From Galbitalea sp036491035 (GTDB lineage: Bacteria; Actinomycetota; Actinomycetes; Actinomycetales; Microbacteriaceae): DNA of 64,000 bases. Positions 45,032 through 52,563 of the stretch are shown in pieces (the stretch's first letter is position 1; each line of letters opens with the position of its first letter). Made by a program: the position numbers and the translations under genes. The notes beneath the pieces are model-generated. The model ran no database searches. It saw only the letters and a list, made by a program, of their open reading frames with translations, and had not been told where the DNA came from. The stretch spans positions 47,849 through 111,848 of the forward strand of contig DASXCU010000051.1 in the NCBI GenBank assembly GCA_036491035.1, read 5' to 3'.

Positions 45032-45540
45032 CCGAGCGAGAGCGGGAGGCGGCGGAGAGTAAGCACACCGCGTGAGGTAACAGGCGTTCCGAGCAGACGC
45101 TCGAGGGTGGGCGTCGCGTTGCTCTCCTGCGGGCGCTCGTTGAGTGTCACGGCGAAACCTGAGTCGCCCGAGATCACCACGCAGCGACGTCCGGCGAGAG
45201 GGATCGCGTCGCCGGGGCAGTAGTTCTCCCGAAAGATCGATATTTCCAGCCTCCGCTCGTCGATCGCCTGATCGCCCTCCAGTTCTCGCAGGACGCGCCC
45301 GAGCCAGTCCACGGGACGGACGAAGGCGTCGTCCCGTCATCCGGATACCCCGGCGACACGCTCCACGACCGCGTGAACAGCGGCCGTGGGATCGGCGGCA
45401 TCGAATATGACCGTGCCATTGGTTTGGAACGCACGCACCGCGGTCGCCCCGGACGCTGTGAAGGCATCCACCAGCTGGGATGTAATCGGACTGTTCCTCT
45501 GCCCCTGATTGAGGTTGCGGAAGAACGCGATGTGGAGCAC
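44995..45540 (-). pseudogene. DUF1697 family gene interrupted by one in-frame TGA
   Basis: The reverse frame from ATG 45540 reads LHIAFFRNLNQGQRNSPITS and QTNGTVIFDAADPTAAVHAV, the N-terminus of DUF1697 proteins. A TGA at 45339-45337 follows VAGVSG. In the same frame translation resumes RDDAFVRPVDWLGRVLRELE and continues to the family C-terminus at 44995, about 180 codons in all. A single base change such as CGA to TGA explains it, so this is a recent nonsense mutation or sequencing error. Start with 45337-45540 alone would be a truncated peptide. Confidence 0.8.
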
Positions 45541-45569
45541 GCAATGAGTTTCGCACCGGTTCGCGCTTA

Positions 45570-45601
45570 GTGGGCGACGCGGACGTCTCCGCGTCGCTCA
45601 C
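45570..45601. terminator. Strong hairpin at the end of the arsC transcription unit
   Basis: GTGGGCGACGCGGA (45570-45583) pairs with TCCGCGTCGCTCAC (45588-45601) over a 4-nt loop CGTC; only one pair is a wobble. It begins 8 nt past the stop of the 14-codon ORF on the reverse strand and separates it from the pseudogene. No U-run follows, as is common in high-GC actinobacteria. Confidence 0.75.
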
Positions 45602-45608
45602 TTCGTGA

Positions 45609-45653
45609 TTAGCAGCAGCCGATGTCGGGGCAGCACTCGTCGTCGCCGTTCAT
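45609..45653 (-). CDS. Tiny Cys-rich peptide (14 aa) downstream of arsC
   Basis: The reverse frame encodes MNGDDECCPDIGCC, 14 residues with two vicinal Cys pairs. The SD sequence GGAGGTGA, ending 3 nt before the ATG, is an almost perfect match to the 16S rRNA tail, stronger than that of any neighbour. The ORF lies 29 nt after arsC and 8 nt before a strong hairpin, so it is the last cistron of the arsC unit. Cys pairs can bind As(III) or other soft metals; a sequestering or signalling role is inferred only. Confidence 0.6.
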   Translation of the reverse strand: MNGDDECCPDIGCC

Positions 45654-45682
45654 GGCTCACCTCCCTCCGTGTCAGTGAAAGG

Positions 45683-46087
45683 TCAGGCGGGCAGAAGTTC
45701 CGCCAGCAGAGCTTCGACGCGGGATTTGATGTCGTTCCTGATCGGTCGCACCTGGGCGATCGGGAGCCCGCTCGGATCGGTGAGATCCCAGTCCTCGTAA
45801 CGCTTGCCTGGAAAGATCGGGCAGACATCGCCGCATCCCATCGTGATGACGACGTCTGAATCGCGCACGGCCTCGGTGGTCATCACCTGTGGAACACCAC
45901 GCGATATGTCGATGCCCTCCTCGGCCATCGCTGCGATAGCGACGGGGTTGATCTCGTTGCCCGGCTCGGAGCCACCTGAGCGAACGTCGATGGCACCGCC
46001 CGACAGCGACGTCGCGTAGCCGGCGGCCATCTGGCTGCGTCCGGCGTTGTGGATGCAGACGAACAGAACGCGAGGTCTAACGGTCAC
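45683..46087 (-). CDS. arsC: Arsenate reductase, low-molecular-weight phosphatase type
   Basis: A 134-residue LMW-phosphatase-fold reductase. The P-loop FVCIHNAGRSQMA (Cys11, Arg17) is the arsenate-binding site. VVITMGCGDVCP carries the two Cys that relay the disulfide to thioredoxin or mycothiol, and YEDWDLTDPSG holds the catalytic Asp. It reduces As(V) to As(III). A GTG start at 46087 follows AGGGAG. It is divergent from arsR, and the shared gap holds an ArsR-type operator. Confidence 0.93.
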   Translation of the reverse strand: MTVRPRVLFVCIHNAGRSQMAAGYATSLSGGAIDVRSGGSEPGNEINPVAIAAMAEEGIDISRGVPQVMTTEAVRDSDVVITMGCGDVCPIFPGKRYEDWDLTDPSGLPIAQVRPIRNDIKSRVEALLAELLPA

Positions 46088-46135
46088 GGACTGCTCCCTC
46101 GAACATTGACGGTGATCGATATAAGGATCGTTAGT

Positions 46136-46155
46136 ACATCGACGTTTGTCAATGT
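46136..46155. promoter_or_regulatory. Candidate ArsR operator
   Basis: ACATCGAC (46136-46143) and GTCAATGT (46148-46155) form an 8-bp inverted repeat with one mismatch around a GTTT spacer. A half-site CATTGAC lies at 46104-46110 on the arsC side. The site is in the divergent arsC/arsR gap and is the expected ArsR/SmtB type dyad. Confidence 0.65.
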
Positions 46156-46173
46156 ATGTGGAACAATCTACCC

Positions 46174-46524
46174 ATGAGCCTGATGGAACTTCTCCCCGTC
46201 CGCGACGTCACCGCGTGCTGCGGGCCTCTGACGCGCGAGGCGATCACCGACGAGAACGCCACCAACCTCGCATCCTCGCTGAAGGCGCTCGCTGATCCGG
46301 CTCGGCTGCGAATCATCTCCATGGTGGCCGCCCACGAGGATGCCGAGGCGTGCGTCTGCGACCTGACTGAGTCTCTGGGGCTGGGGCAGCCGACCGTCTC
46401 GCACCACCTGAAGATCTTGGTCGACGCGGGCTATCTCACCCGATCGAAGCGTGGAACGTGGGCGTATTACACACTCGTCCCGGGCGCCCTGGACGGCGTC
46501 GCCCGGCTGTTGGTCACGGTCTGA
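46174..46524 (+). CDS. arsR: ArsR family arsenic-responsive repressor
   Basis: A 116-residue winged-helix repressor. The DNA-binding part is LGLGQPTVSHHLKILVDAGY. Two possible metal-binding groups are present: the CxC of EACVCDL (Cys60, Cys62, the classic alpha-3 site) and a vicinal pair in VTACCGPL (Cys15, Cys16) near the N-terminus, as in actinobacterial ArsR. As(III) binding should release it from the operator. ATG 46156, six codons earlier, is an alternative start but abuts the operator. No ribosome-binding site is obvious. Confidence 0.9.
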   Translation: MSLMELLPVRDVTACCGPLTREAITDENATNLASSLKALADPARLRIISMVAAHEDAEACVCDLTESLGLGQPTVSHHLKILVDAGYLTRSKRGTWAYYTLVPGALDGVARLLVTV

Positions 46525-46541
46525 CACCGGGCGCCACGAAC

Positions 46542-47048
46542 ATGACCATCAGCATCCGCCAGATGACCGCCGACGACTGGTCGGCCGTCGAACAGATCTA
46601 CCGCGAGGGCATCGCCACCGGCAACGCGACCTTCGAGGCGGGCCCACCGAGTTGGGACGAATTCGATCGAGACAAGGTCGCTACCCCGCGACTCGTCGCG
46701 GTCGACGGAGACCAGGTTGTCGGCTGGGCGGCCGCCGCACGCACCTCATCTCGATGTGTCTATGAGGGGGTGCTCGAGCACTCCGTGTACGTGGCCGAGG
46801 CAGTACGCGGTGCGGGCGTGGGCAAGCTGCTTCTCGCTGCCTTTCTCGACGTCTGCGAGGCAGCGGGCATCTGGACGGTGCAGTCCGGTGTATTCCCCGA
46901 AAACGAATCCAGCATGAAGTTGCACCACCAGCTCGGATTCCGCGACGTCGGGACGCGAGAACGCGTCGGCAAGATGACTTACGGCCCGTACGAGGGCCAA
47001 TGGCGCGACGTGATCCTTATTGAACGGCGCAGCCGGTTCATCGGGTGA
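46542..47048 (+). CDS. arsN1: ArsN1-like GNAT N-acetyltransferase
   Basis: A 168-residue GNAT protein of the phosphinothricin acetyltransferase type. IYREGIATGNATFEAGPPSW, VYEGVLEHSVYVAEAVRGAG, and GIWTVQSGVFPENESSMKLH are near-diagnostic, with acetyl-CoA bound at RGAGVGKLLL. Located 17 nt after arsR, it matches ArsN1, known to acetylate the organoarsenical antibiotic arsinothricin. Resistance to phosphinothricin-like compounds is an alternative. The start ATG has no strong ribosome-binding site. Confidence 0.82.
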   Translation: MTISIRQMTADDWSAVEQIYREGIATGNATFEAGPPSWDEFDRDKVATPRLVAVDGDQVVGWAAAARTSSRCVYEGVLEHSVYVAEAVRGAGVGKLLLAAFLDVCEAAGIWTVQSGVFPENESSMKLHHQLGFRDVGTRERVGKMTYGPYEGQWRDVILIERRSRFIG

Positions 47049-47090
47049 GATCGTTCGCGACCCCTGCAATGGGGCAGGCGAGCGCTATCT

Positions 47091-47098
47091 CTATATAG
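47091..47098. promoter_or_regulatory. Candidate PadR operator / promoter
   Basis: CTATATAG is a perfect 8-bp palindrome inside the AT-rich stretch AGCGCTATCTCTATATAGCT, 13 bp before the PadR ATG. It may act as both the -10 and the repressor site of the PadR operon. The evidence is only symmetry and position. Confidence 0.4.
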
Positions 47099-47111
47099 CT
47101 AGGTTTGTGTC

Positions 47112-47441
47112 ATGGAATCGCTGACCCGCGTTACCGCAGCCACGATCGCTGTGCTTCGAGTTCTCGTTGACTCGGGGGAGCCGTGCTGGGGGCTTCAGGT
47201 CATCAAGTCGAGCGATCGGCCGGCAGGGAGCGTCTATCCGATCCTCGAGCGACTGGAGTCGCTCGGCTGGGTGCGATCATCCTGGGAGACCGACGACTCC
47301 CGCTCCGGACCGCGGCGACGGTATTACGAGCTCACCGAGGGGGGCGCCAAAGCAGCCGCAGACGCGGTGCGCGACTTCGGGATGCGCGATGCTCGCCAAA
47401 AAGCGCCTCGCTTCGTCACCCCGATGGTGGTGAATCCATGA
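47112..47441 (+). CDS. PadR family transcriptional regulator
   Basis: A 109-residue PadR winged helix. GEPCWGLQVIKSSDRPAGSVYPILERLES is the recognition region and SGPRRRYYELTEGGAKAAADAVR the wing and dimer helix. It is short and lacks a C-terminal extension (PadR-s1 type). It is coupled by an ATGA overlap to a membrane protein, the common actinobacterial arrangement in which PadR controls a membrane stress-response protein. Confidence 0.88.
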   Translation: MESLTRVTAATIAVLRVLVDSGEPCWGLQVIKSSDRPAGSVYPILERLESLGWVRSSWETDDSRSGPRRRYYELTEGGAKAAADAVRDFGMRDARQKAPRFVTPMVVNP

Positions 47442-48589
47442 GCGGGTTCGCACGACGCGTAGTCATGATTTCTGCGGCGCTGCTGCCCGCGAACGTTCGT
47501 GAGCGTTATCGCGAACAGTGGCTCGGCGAGCTGCGTGACGCACCGGAGCTTGGCATCCGAACGTCTGAGATCGCATTCGGTTCGCTGGCGTTTGCGTCGA
47601 CGTTCGCCCGTATGACTCCCGCTCGCAGGCATCCGAGTCCAGAGACGGTCGACCGTCGCGCGCGGATGTCCGTTGCTTTGACCGCGAGCGCGGCCGTACT
47701 GGCGTTCAGCCAAAACGCGAGTGCTCCGTGGAGTGCCCAAACCGGCACCGACGGGATCACGGCCGCAATCGGCCTGCTGTGGACGGCGATCACCATTTAC
47801 GTCGTGATCGCTCCGTTCGCGGCGATGGTTACGGTGTTCGCGACGCGTGGGACGAACGGGTGGCTACGCGCCGCGGTCGTACTCCTCGCCACTGTCTGCG
47901 CCCTACCGATTTCGCCATACATCAACAGAATATCGATGGGTCCAAATGAGCTGGCGTATCTCACTCTCGCCACCATCGCTCTGCCTGCGCTCGGGGTTGT
48001 TGTCGCGATGATCGCGCTGACGGTTCGCCACCGAAGCGTGCGGCCGAATGCCGATATGTCGTCACCGCGAATTGCTGCGCGGCTAGCTCGGGCCTTATTG
48101 GCGGCGCTCGTCGTCGCTGCAATTGTCGGAGCGGGATTCGCGGCGGCGTCTCGGCTCTGGGATACGCGGATTCCCTTGCGGTACGGCGGCCATAAGCCGA
48201 GTGCGGAGTTCGACCAATGGTTCGCTGTCAAGACTCAGGTAGAGCACAGCGTGTCGGTGACACTCGCACTCTGGCTTGTCATTGGCATCGTTGTTGCTTT
48301 CGCAGTTGCGCTAATGGCCTCGAGCCGCCGAGGTACGTTGCGCCAGACGATCACGCTCCTGGTTGTCGCTTCGTCTGCGGTGGTGTTCTCGTTTGGCTCT
48401 CTTCTTTCGTTTCTGCAATTCGTGCTCACGAGCATCGCGCCGAGTTTCCCACTCGGTCTGGGAACCGAGTTGGCCGAGATCGGTCTGGTGATTGTGCTGC
48501 TCGTCGTGGCGAGTGGCAAGCGAGAGACCGTTTCGAGCATCCCGGGGCCGGCCGCCGGATTGCGGTCAAACGGGACGCGAGCGGCATAA
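47438..48589 (+). CDS. Multi-pass membrane protein paired with PadR
   Basis: A 383-residue protein. The N-terminal cytoplasmic part LLPANVRERYREQWLGELRD is a short motif typical of actinobacterial PadR-linked membrane proteins. At least seven hydrophobic segments follow (starting about residues 65, 98, 126, 157, 205, 255 and 290). Function is unknown; membrane-stress sensing or permeability control is a guess. ATG 47438 overlaps the PadR stop. Confidence 0.78.
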   Translation: MSGFARRVVMISAALLPANVRERYREQWLGELRDAPELGIRTSEIAFGSLAFASTFARMTPARRHPSPETVDRRARMSVALTASAAVLAFSQNASAPWSAQTGTDGITAAIGLLWTAITIYVVIAPFAAMVTVFATRGTNGWLRAAVVLLATVCALPISPYINRISMGPNELAYLTLATIALPALGVVVAMIALTVRHRSVRPNADMSSPRIAARLARALLAALVVAAIVGAGFAAASRLWDTRIPLRYGGHKPSAEFDQWFAVKTQVEHSVSVTLALWLVIGIVVAFAVALMASSRRGTLRQTITLLVVASSAVVFSFGSLLSFLQFVLTSIAPSFPLGLGTELAEIGLVIVLLVVASGKRETVSSIPGPAAGLRSNGTRAA

Positions 48590-48604
48590 CGCGCAGCGGC
48601 ACCG

Positions 48605-49537
48605 TCAGGACGCCGCAATGAGACGCCTGACCGCTTCGAACGCGGGCTTCGGAGAGTAGTCGTCGCGCAAAAGCCCGAATCCGTTTTGCCAACCGCCGTT
48701 GGAAATCCCGTCTCGAAGCGAAAACAACTCGTAGACGGTGACTTCGCCGGTGTCGCGAATGGCTTCAGCAATCGAGCAGAGAATGCGCACCTGTTTGTCC
48801 TCGTCGCGATCGGCTCCGGTCGGCCACCCTGTCTCTGTCACATGGATGGGCGTCCGCGACGCGATGCCGGCTCCAGAGGCCACGGACCGAAGAGTCCGGA
48901 CCAGGAATTGCGCGCCGGCACCGACTTTCTCTTCCGGAAGTGGACGGAACACGTCCGGGAACATGTCGAGGCCCACGAAGTCGAGTCGAGCTGTCGAACT
49001 GGTCCCAAGAGCGTCGACCATTCTCGACCAGAACCCCTCATCTGCCAGCCCGGCGCCATTCACGCCGATAGCCACGTTCGCACCCAACCGGTCGCGCTCG
49101 TCGAGACCGGCAGCAACGCCCGCTCCGACGGCCTCGAAACATCCGGGGAACGCGCCGTCCAGCGGCGCTGGAGCATTCAACTCCTCTCCCACCTGAACCT
49201 TCCCGCCACCCCAGTCGTGAACGTCTCGAACGGCCTGGCGGACCGACTCTGCAAACCCGACCGAATCGGGCGAGCTGGCGCGGTAGCACACGACAAGATC
49301 AGCGAGCCGACCGGATTGCACGTACCGCCCCGGATCGACCGGCGCCGGATCCATCTCACGCTCGCCTGCTGCCGACCCGCGGAAGTGACGGTAGGCCCGA
49401 ACGTAAAACTCCGGCGCGTCACCTTGTAGGCGAGCAAGAGCCGCGCCCGTCCGTTCCGTGTCTTCCGGTGGTGTTTCAAGCGGGATCAGCGACACCAGGT
49501 CAGCCCGAATGACACCCGGCCATATTCCGAATAACAT
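48605..49537 (-). CDS. Glycoside-hydrolase-like TIM-barrel protein
   Basis: A 310-residue protein without signal peptide. VQVGEELNAPAPLDGAFPG and IHVTETGWPTGADRDEDKQ resemble the acid/base and nucleophile segments of clan GH-A glycosidases such as GH17 or GH53, with the two Glu at about residues 119 and 236. YELFSLRDGISNGGWQNGFG near the end is also TIM-barrel-like. The family is not assigned. A GAGGAGGA site precedes the ATG. It is divergent from a PadR gene whose palindromes overlap its promoter region. Confidence 0.7.
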   Translation of the reverse strand: MLFGIWPGVIRADLVSLIPLETPPEDTERTGAALARLQGDAPEFYVRAYRHFRGSAAGEREMDPAPVDPGRYVQSGRLADLVVCYRASSPDSVGFAESVRQAVRDVHDWGGGKVQVGEELNAPAPLDGAFPGCFEAVGAGVAAGLDERDRLGANVAIGVNGAGLADEGFWSRMVDALGTSSTARLDFVGLDMFPDVFRPLPEEKVGAGAQFLVRTLRSVASGAGIASRTPIHVTETGWPTGADRDEDKQVRILCSIAEAIRDTGEVTVYELFSLRDGISNGGWQNGFGLLRDDYSPKPAFEAVRRLIAAS

Positions 49538-49552
49538 CTCATCCTCCTCATT

Positions 49553-49598
49553 GGCCGTATACGGCTACTACAGGAACACAGTAGCCGTATACGGCTAC
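49553..49598. promoter_or_regulatory. Tandem PadR operators (GTAGCCGTATACGGCTAC)
   Basis: A perfect 18-bp palindrome, GTAGCCGTATACGGCTAC, lies at 49581-49598. A second copy, GGCCGTATACGGCTAC, lies at 49553-49568, with the two centres 30 bp apart. They fill the 79-bp gap between the divergent glycosidase-like and PadR genes, so one PadR dimer array could control both. Confidence 0.8.
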
Positions 49599-49616
49599 GT
49601 CCGTTAGTGTTGAGAA

Positions 49617-50165
49617 GTGCCGACCAATGCTCTCTCCAACCCACTGGTGCTGCCGATACTCGGTCTGCTCGCCGAGCAGCCCCGGCATGCGTACGGGATA
49701 TTCAACGAGTTGCGTTCGCGTTACGTGTATGCCGGAGTCCGCAACGCCACCGTGTACACGCTCCTGAACACGTTGGTTGAGTCGGGCCTGCTTCGCACCC
49801 GCGCCGGCACGTCACATCAGCGCGAGTTCATGCTCACCGCATCCGGCCGCCGCGGTCTCGCGGAGCGAGTCAGCCGCGAACTCCAGGACGGCGACCTCGT
49901 TGACCGAGGCGCGTTCTTGACGGCGCTCGCCTACGTCGGCATCCTGACGCCCGAGTCGGCGTCACTCACCCTTCAGGCGCGGGCCGACAGATTGCGACTC
50001 GAGGAAACGCGTCTGAGGCGCACCATCGATGAGACCGCAGAGCTTCCCGAGCTGCACATGATCGAGACACATTTCTATTTGGACCAGATCGTTCTCGAGC
50101 GGACCTGGCTGGAGGCTGCGATTGGGCGCATTCAGTCGGGGGAGCTGCCCTGGCCGGCGAAATAG
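49617..50165 (+). CDS. PadR family transcriptional regulator
   Basis: A 182-residue PadR protein with winged helix LAEQPRHAYGIFNELRSRYV and YAGVRNATVYTLLNTLVESG, followed by a C-terminal helical domain (about residues 100-180, LRLEETRLRRTIDETAELPE) of the PadR-s2 class. The start is GTG 49617, 19 bp after the second palindrome, so it should be autoregulated. It probably controls the divergent glycosidase-like gene. Confidence 0.88.
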   Translation: MPTNALSNPLVLPILGLLAEQPRHAYGIFNELRSRYVYAGVRNATVYTLLNTLVESGLLRTRAGTSHQREFMLTASGRRGLAERVSRELQDGDLVDRGAFLTALAYVGILTPESASLTLQARADRLRLEETRLRRTIDETAELPELHMIETHFYLDQIVLERTWLEAAIGRIQSGELPWPAK

Positions 50166-50240
50166 CTCGAGGTGCCGGGCGTTGGTAGGAGAGTGGTTCA
50201 CGACTGTGCGCTATAGCCGCTTTGCGTCCGTCGCCGCGTT

Positions 50241-50256
50241 CGATCACACGTGATCG
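50241..50256. promoter_or_regulatory. Inverted repeat upstream of the two-component operon
   Basis: CGATCAC-AC-GTGATCG is a perfect 7-bp inverted repeat with a 2-bp centre, about 163 bp before the response regulator ATG. It could be an operator. It may instead end the upstream PadR transcript, since GTGTTTTAT follows the right arm. Confidence 0.4.
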
Positions 50257-50418
50257 TGTTTTATGCCATCCGGGAATGCCTCGCCATTCGTTGGGACCAG
50301 AAGCCCGGTTCCGATCGTTGAGGCTCGGTGCCCGCAGCCCCCGTGTCAGTTTTCACATCGAACGGGTGTCGTGGCCAAGATCATGCTTTGCTGGACAGCA
50401 TCGAGCACCGGGGAGCGG

Positions 50419-51114
50419 ATGGCTGGGATGGTAAAAGTACTCGTGGTTGAGGACGATCCGACCATGGCCACCTTGCTACGCAAAGGTCTGACTGACGAGG
50501 GCTACGAGGTAGTTCACGTCGGCAACGGTGTCGATGCGTTGATCGCGGTCGCGAACGATTCGTTCTCAGCGGCCGCTATCGACGTGATGTTGCCAGAGAT
50601 GAGCGGCTATGAGATTTGTCGGCACCTGCGCAATCAGGGAAATCTTCTCCCGGTGCTCATGCTTACCGCGCGCGACTCCATCGACGACCGTGTGCATGGG
50701 CTGGACTCCGGGGCAGACGACTATTTGACCAAGCCATTCGCATTCGCTGAGCTCAGTGCACGGATTCGTGCTCTGGTCCGCCGCGACAACGCGGTCCCCA
50801 AGCCCCTTCTCCGAGTCGGGAATCTGCAGCTCGACATTCAGGCCGTTCGCGCGACCCTGAATGAGAAGGTCATTCCCTTGAGCACCAAGGAGTTCTCGTT
50901 GCTGCGGATGCTTGGGCTCCGGAACGGGCAGGTCGCATCGCGCCAGGAGATACTCACGGAGGTGTGGGGGACAACACGTCACATCGACCCAACGATCGTC
51001 GACCAGTACGTGCGCTACCTGCGGAAGAAACTGCAGCCGGTCGAATCCGGGATCGAGATAGAAACCGTTCGCGGCGCCGGGTACGCGCTTCGGGTGAAAG
51101 AACCCTCGACATGA
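50419..51114 (+). CDS. OmpR family response regulator
   Basis: A 231-residue regulator. The receiver domain has the acidic pair in VVEDDPTMA, the phosphoacceptor Asp55 in IDVMLPEMSG, and the conserved Lys in YLTKPFAFAEL. The C-terminal winged helix ends with IVDQYVRYLRKKLQP and IETVRGAGYALR. GGGAG precedes ATG 50419; ATG 50428 is three codons later. It is coupled to the kinase gene by an ATGA overlap and should control the flavin electron-transfer genes behind it (inferred from operon structure). Confidence 0.92.
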   Translation: MAGMVKVLVVEDDPTMATLLRKGLTDEGYEVVHVGNGVDALIAVANDSFSAAAIDVMLPEMSGYEICRHLRNQGNLLPVLMLTARDSIDDRVHGLDSGADDYLTKPFAFAELSARIRALVRRDNAVPKPLLRVGNLQLDIQAVRATLNEKVIPLSTKEFSLLRMLGLRNGQVASRQEILTEVWGTTRHIDPTIVDQYVRYLRKKLQPVESGIEIETVRGAGYALRVKEPST

Positions 51115-52463
51115 AAGGGTCGCTGTCGATCCGAACCCGGATCGCCCTCGGGAGCGCGGCGGTCGCGCTGATCGTCATCATCGTTGCGGTGGTCGGCATA
51201 CGCATTAGCGCCGAGGCAACGCTGCACTCGTCGGACGTGACCCTCGCGTCCACCGACCTCGCGTCATTCCAAAAGGATCTCCAGGAGAACGGTGGCGTGC
51301 ACGTCGACACCCCGGGCGCCGGAATTCTCGTGTTGATTCGTGAACCAGACGGACGAATCGCTGCGGACACGTTGCCGGATGAAGTGCGCGAAAAAGTTGA
51401 ACACATGCGCCCTACCAGCACGACCTTCTCCGCAGCCGAAGACGGATCACCCTACGTAGTCGTCGCCCGGACCGTCACAACCAAGCAGGGCAAATGGGGA
51501 CTATGGGCGGCACGGAGCACCGCTTCGTCCCGCCTAGTGCTCGCCAAACTCGACGCGTCGCTGTCGATCGGCGGCGCTATTGCGTTGCTGTTGTTCGGCG
51601 CGGCATCGTGGTTGCTGGCTACGTTCGCGCTCCGTCCCGTGACGGCAATGCGCCGACGGGCCGAGTCACTCAGTGGCACCGGTGAAAACGAGCGGCTCCC
51701 AGTCGGCACAGCCCGTGACGAGCTGTCCGCCCTGGCGACGACATTGAACGACTTTCTCGACCGCGTCCACGACGGCACGTTACGGGAGAAGCGGATGGTG
51801 TCCGATGCCGCACACGAGATTCGCACCCCCCTCGCGGCATTGCGGACCCAGCTCGAACTTGCCCACGATGACTTCGGCGACCCCGCCGCCCTCGAGGCCG
51901 AGATCATCGGTGCCGAGCAATCCGTGGCCCGCCTCACCGCCCTGGCCAATGACCTACTCGAGTTATCACGGCTCGAGGCAGAACCCGGTGAAACCCTCTA
52001 CGCCACTACGCCGTCCCTAATTGACGAGGCGATGGGATCGATCGACCGCGCCAGAATGCTCGCCCTACCGAATGCCGTCGAGGTCAGTTTCGCGCTCGGC
52101 GACCTCGATGACGCGGCGTCATATCGGATCGAGCCGCGAAGCTTCGCACGCATCCTCGACAACCTCCTCACCAACGCGGTCAACGCCGTCGACAAATCGG
52201 GAACCGTGGACCTGAGGCTCGACCTTCACGGCGACGATCTTGAAGTCGCTGTGAGCGACAACGGTCCGGGGATCCCCGAAAGCTTCCTGCCTCGAGCATT
52301 CGACCGATTCACCCGACCCGACGACTCCCGCACCACAACGGCAGGCGGAAGCGGGCTGGGACTGGCGCTGGTTCGCCTCATCGCCGAAACTGCGGGCGGT
52401 ATCGCGAGCCTCACCAACACTGGTCATGGTTTGACCGCGACAGTGCGACTTCCCAAAATGTGA
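51111..52463 (+). CDS. Sensor histidine kinase
   Basis: A 450-residue membrane kinase. Two transmembrane segments (about residues 11-31 and 150-172) flank an extracytoplasmic sensor of about 115 residues. A HAMP region follows (LRPVTAMRRRAESLSG). The dimerisation box SDAAHEIRTPLAAL holds phosphoacceptor His235, and the ATPase domain has DNLLTNAVNAVD, DNGPGIPE and GGSGLGLALV. It overlaps the regulator gene. The signal is unknown; a redox or metal cue would fit the operon. Confidence 0.92.
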   Translation: MKGSLSIRTRIALGSAAVALIVIIVAVVGIRISAEATLHSSDVTLASTDLASFQKDLQENGGVHVDTPGAGILVLIREPDGRIAADTLPDEVREKVEHMRPTSTTFSAAEDGSPYVVVARTVTTKQGKWGLWAARSTASSRLVLAKLDASLSIGGAIALLLFGAASWLLATFALRPVTAMRRRAESLSGTGENERLPVGTARDELSALATTLNDFLDRVHDGTLREKRMVSDAAHEIRTPLAALRTQLELAHDDFGDPAALEAEIIGAEQSVARLTALANDLLELSRLEAEPGETLYATTPSLIDEAMGSIDRARMLALPNAVEVSFALGDLDDAASYRIEPRSFARILDNLLTNAVNAVDKSGTVDLRLDLHGDDLEVAVSDNGPGIPESFLPRAFDRFTRPDDSRTTTAGGSGLGLALVRLIAETAGGIASLTNTGHGLTATVRLPKM

Positions 52464-52563
52464 GGACTAACACGGGAATCGAACCGATTCCTCGGCCTTC
52501 GCATAGGGCACCCCGAGACAGTAAGACGTGGACAACCACACGCCGAACCTGAAAGGGGATGAA

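Noticed and set aside
45337..45339. TGA in the DUF1697 gene as a selenocysteine codon
   Set aside because: The family has no conserved Cys at this point that I know of, and a nonsense change from CGA explains it more simply.
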